Positions 62,812 through 64,000 of a stretch of 64,000 bases of DNA are shown here, one piece after another. Made by a program: the position numbers and the translations under genes. Within the stretch, counting starts at the first letter, position 1, and the number at the start of each line of letters is the position of its first letter. Source of the DNA: Salipiger abyssi. GTDB lineage: Bacteria; Pseudomonadota; Alphaproteobacteria; Rhodobacterales; Rhodobacteraceae. Location: NCBI RefSeq assembly GCF_001975705.1, contig NZ_CP015095.1, positions 70,426 through 134,425 on the forward strand, written 5' to 3'. The notes beneath the pieces are model-generated. The model was given only the letters and a program-made list of their open reading frames with translations. It ran no database searches and had not been told where the DNA came from.

Positions 62812-63689
62812 TCCGGCGCCCCGAGCCCATGCGCGCGCGCCGCCTCGCGCAGGAAGTCCGGCACGGTCACCGGCTTGCGTTTTTCCAGGTCGATCACCAG
62901 CAAGAGCTGCTCCAGCGTCGCGCAGGGCGCGCCGGTCTGCGTATTGAGGATCTGGTGCCGCGTGGTGAAATGACGCGAACCCAGATCCGACACCCAGGAT
63001 TGTATGTCGAGACTGTCGCCCGCACCGCAGCCGCCATCCAGGGTAAAGCTCATCTCCACCGCCATGCGGTTGCAGTTGCTCTCGTTGATCCAGTCCGCCG
63101 TGAGGCCGAGCTGATTGAGGAAACTGTGCGACGCGCCGGAACAGAGCGAGGCGAGCGCGTTCCATTGCAGCCGGTTGCGGTGATCCACATCCGAGGGCCG
63201 GACCACACCCACCATCGCCGTGGGCAGCGCTGCGCCCTGCGGATCGCGCGGCGCCGCGACAAGCTCATGCGGCGCCGCCGGAAGCCCGCGCGGCAGGGCC
63301 GGCTGAAGCTCCGCCGCCGTGCAGGCGGGCAGATCCGCCACCGGATAGGCGGGCTTTTCGATGGCGGTGGCCGAAAGCCGGTCATCCTTGCCCTTGAGCA
63401 TCCGGTGCAGCACCCAGCCCGCATAGGGCCCCTCGGCGATGCGCGCCGACAGCACCCGCATGGTTTCCGGGCAAAAGAGCTCGCCGTGAAAGCGGTAATG
63501 CCGGAACGCGGTGCTTTGCGATCCCGGGTTCTCGCCGGTGGTGGCCGAAGCGAGGATCTCGGAGGCCATCTGGAAGGAGCGCACATAGAACTGCACGTTC
63601 CAGTGGTTGTTGCGGTCGCATTCCCAGCGCTTCACCACGCTGGAATAGGTGGCCACGGCGGTGTCAGTTCTCAGCAGGCGGTCGAGCAT
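62808..63689 (-). CDS. Double-hotdog acyl-CoA thioesterase family protein, copy 2
   Basis: 293 aa, the same architecture: RWECDRNNHWNVQFYVRSFQMASE in the first unit and DHRNRLQWNALASLCSGASHSFL in the second. The start at 63689 (MLDRLLRTD) has AAAGGGAG eight bases before. The frame extends upstream to 63914 over the SDR gene end and is rejected there. Tandem paralogs with coupled translation suggest a heteromeric complex. Confidence 0.82.
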   Translation of the reverse strand: MLDRLLRTDTAVATYSSVVKRWECDRNNHWNVQFYVRSFQMASEILASATTGENPGSQSTAFRHYRFHGELFCPETMRVLSARIAEGPYAGWVLHRMLKGKDDRLSATAIEKPAYPVADLPACTAAELQPALPRGLPAAPHELVAAPRDPQGAALPTAMVGVVRPSDVDHRNRLQWNALASLCSGASHSFLNQLGLTADWINESNCNRMAVEMSFTLDGGCGAGDSLDIQSWVSDLGSRHFTTRHQILNTQTGAPCATLEQLLLVIDLEKRKPVTVPDFLREAARAHGLGAPE

Positions 63690-63732
63690 GGCACTCCCTT
63701 TGTCGATTGCCCCAAGGCTACCCGCCCCGAGC

Positions 63733-64000
63733 TCAGAGCGCATGCAGGTTGCGGACCTTGGAGGGTACGACATTGTATTGCCGCCCACCATCGACCAGCA
63801 GATCGGCGCCCGAGATGAACGACCCCGCCGGCGAGGCGAAAAACGCCACCGCCTCTGCGATATCGCCGATCTCGCCCACCCGACCGAGCGCAGTGCGCTC
63901 CATCTCCTCGGCAAAGCGCGTGGGATCGTCGGCCATGCGGTTGATGCCGCCGGTGCCGCCGATGGGGCCGGGCGCGATATTGTTGATATGGATATTGTAG
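63733..64000 (-). CDS. SDR oxidoreductase, C-terminal part only (window edge)
   Basis: The frame is open to the window end, giving 88 codons of the C-terminal part: NNIAPGPIGGTGG, LGRVGEIGDIAEAVAFFASPAGSFISGADLLVDGG. The APGPIGGTGG stretch resembles the DECR-like SDR at 2773 ([13 protein letters not shown]). The N-terminal NAD(P)-binding part lies outside. It precedes the two hotdog genes on the same strand by 43 bases. Confidence 0.85.
   Translation of the reverse strand, partial: YNIHINNIAPGPIGGTGGINRMADDPTRFAEEMERTALGRVGEIGDIAEAVAFFASPAGSFISGADLLVDGGRQYNVVPSKVRNLHAL

Overview
The window is high-GC DNA from an alphaproteobacterium, most likely a Rhodobacteraceae (Roseobacter-group) genome. 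This rests on the GC-rich codon use, the catabolic gene families (CaiB/BaiF CoA transferases, TRAP binding protein, EutBC, GcdH, group III truncated globin) and the short palindromic intergenic repeats. I see no rRNA, tRNA, CRISPR or phage module. One IS30-type element is present. Almost all of the window is accessory catabolism of organic acids through CoA thioesters.

Layout. 1-6224: a truncated acyl-CoA dehydrogenase, a GMC oxidoreductase, then a four-gene operon (DECR-like SDR, atypical crotonase, two tandem beta-hydroxyacid dehydrogenases). 6225-6551: a terminator and copy A of a repeat with terminal inverted repeats. 6552-15147: ADP-forming acyl-CoA ligase (-), coxG/FeS/FAD subunits of a molybdenum hydroxylase (+), a cyclase-family hydrolase (-), etfBA (+) and a CoA transferase (+). 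15303-17540: orphan TRAP binding protein and zinc alcohol dehydrogenase (-). 17867-28992: an 11-gene operon that starts with what looks like a complete alicyclic-acid module (BadI-like ring hydrolase, acid-CoA ligase, hydratase, SDR, acyl-CoA dehydrogenase). It continues with two 3-hydroxyacyl-CoA dehydrogenases, a racemase-like CaiB protein, a quinone oxidoreductase, a hydroxynitrile-lyase-type cupin and an AhpD-like protein. 29250-34299: murB-globin-Cys-rich regulator (-), superoxide dismutase, 7Fe ferredoxin, flavin reductase, ferredoxin reductase, DoxX. 34318-37825: a LysR-centred island with a second copy of the cupin. 37842-38955: IS30 element. 39027-42440: glutarate/glutaryl-CoA module (LysR, GcdH, CoA transferase). 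42451-45269: eutC, eutB, ParDE. 45371-50516: divergent CoA transferase/ACAD/degenerate MaoC and MmgE-PrpD/MaoC. 50684-53029: the molybdenum large subunit. 53053-64000: MFS, ACAD, Cys-less thiolase-MaoC-crotonase, PcaF-like thiolase, MarR, DHA2 exporter, two double-hotdog proteins and a cut SDR.

The most striking feature is regulatory. Eleven sequences matching the sigma-54 -24/-12 consensus (GG-N10-GC, mostly TGGCACG-N4-TTGC) sit just upstream of eleven operon heads, and four pairs are divergent. They tie together the SDR operon, acyl-CoA ligase, coxG-S-M, cyclase, etfBA, CoA transferase, adh-dctP, the 11-gene operon, the distant molybdenum large subunit, the ACAD at 54561 and the thiolase operon. 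No sigma-54 activator (AAA+, GAFTGA) is visible in the window.

Working model (inference): a carboxylic acid, probably alicyclic, is activated to a CoA thioester, dehydrogenated, hydrated, oxidised and ring-opened by the 17867-22912 enzymes. The resulting dicarboxyl-CoA passes through beta-oxidation to glutaryl-CoA (GcdH), electrons leave through the dedicated ETF, and the molybdenum hydroxylase, ADH and GMC enzymes act on related precursors. The true substrate cannot be fixed from sequence alone.
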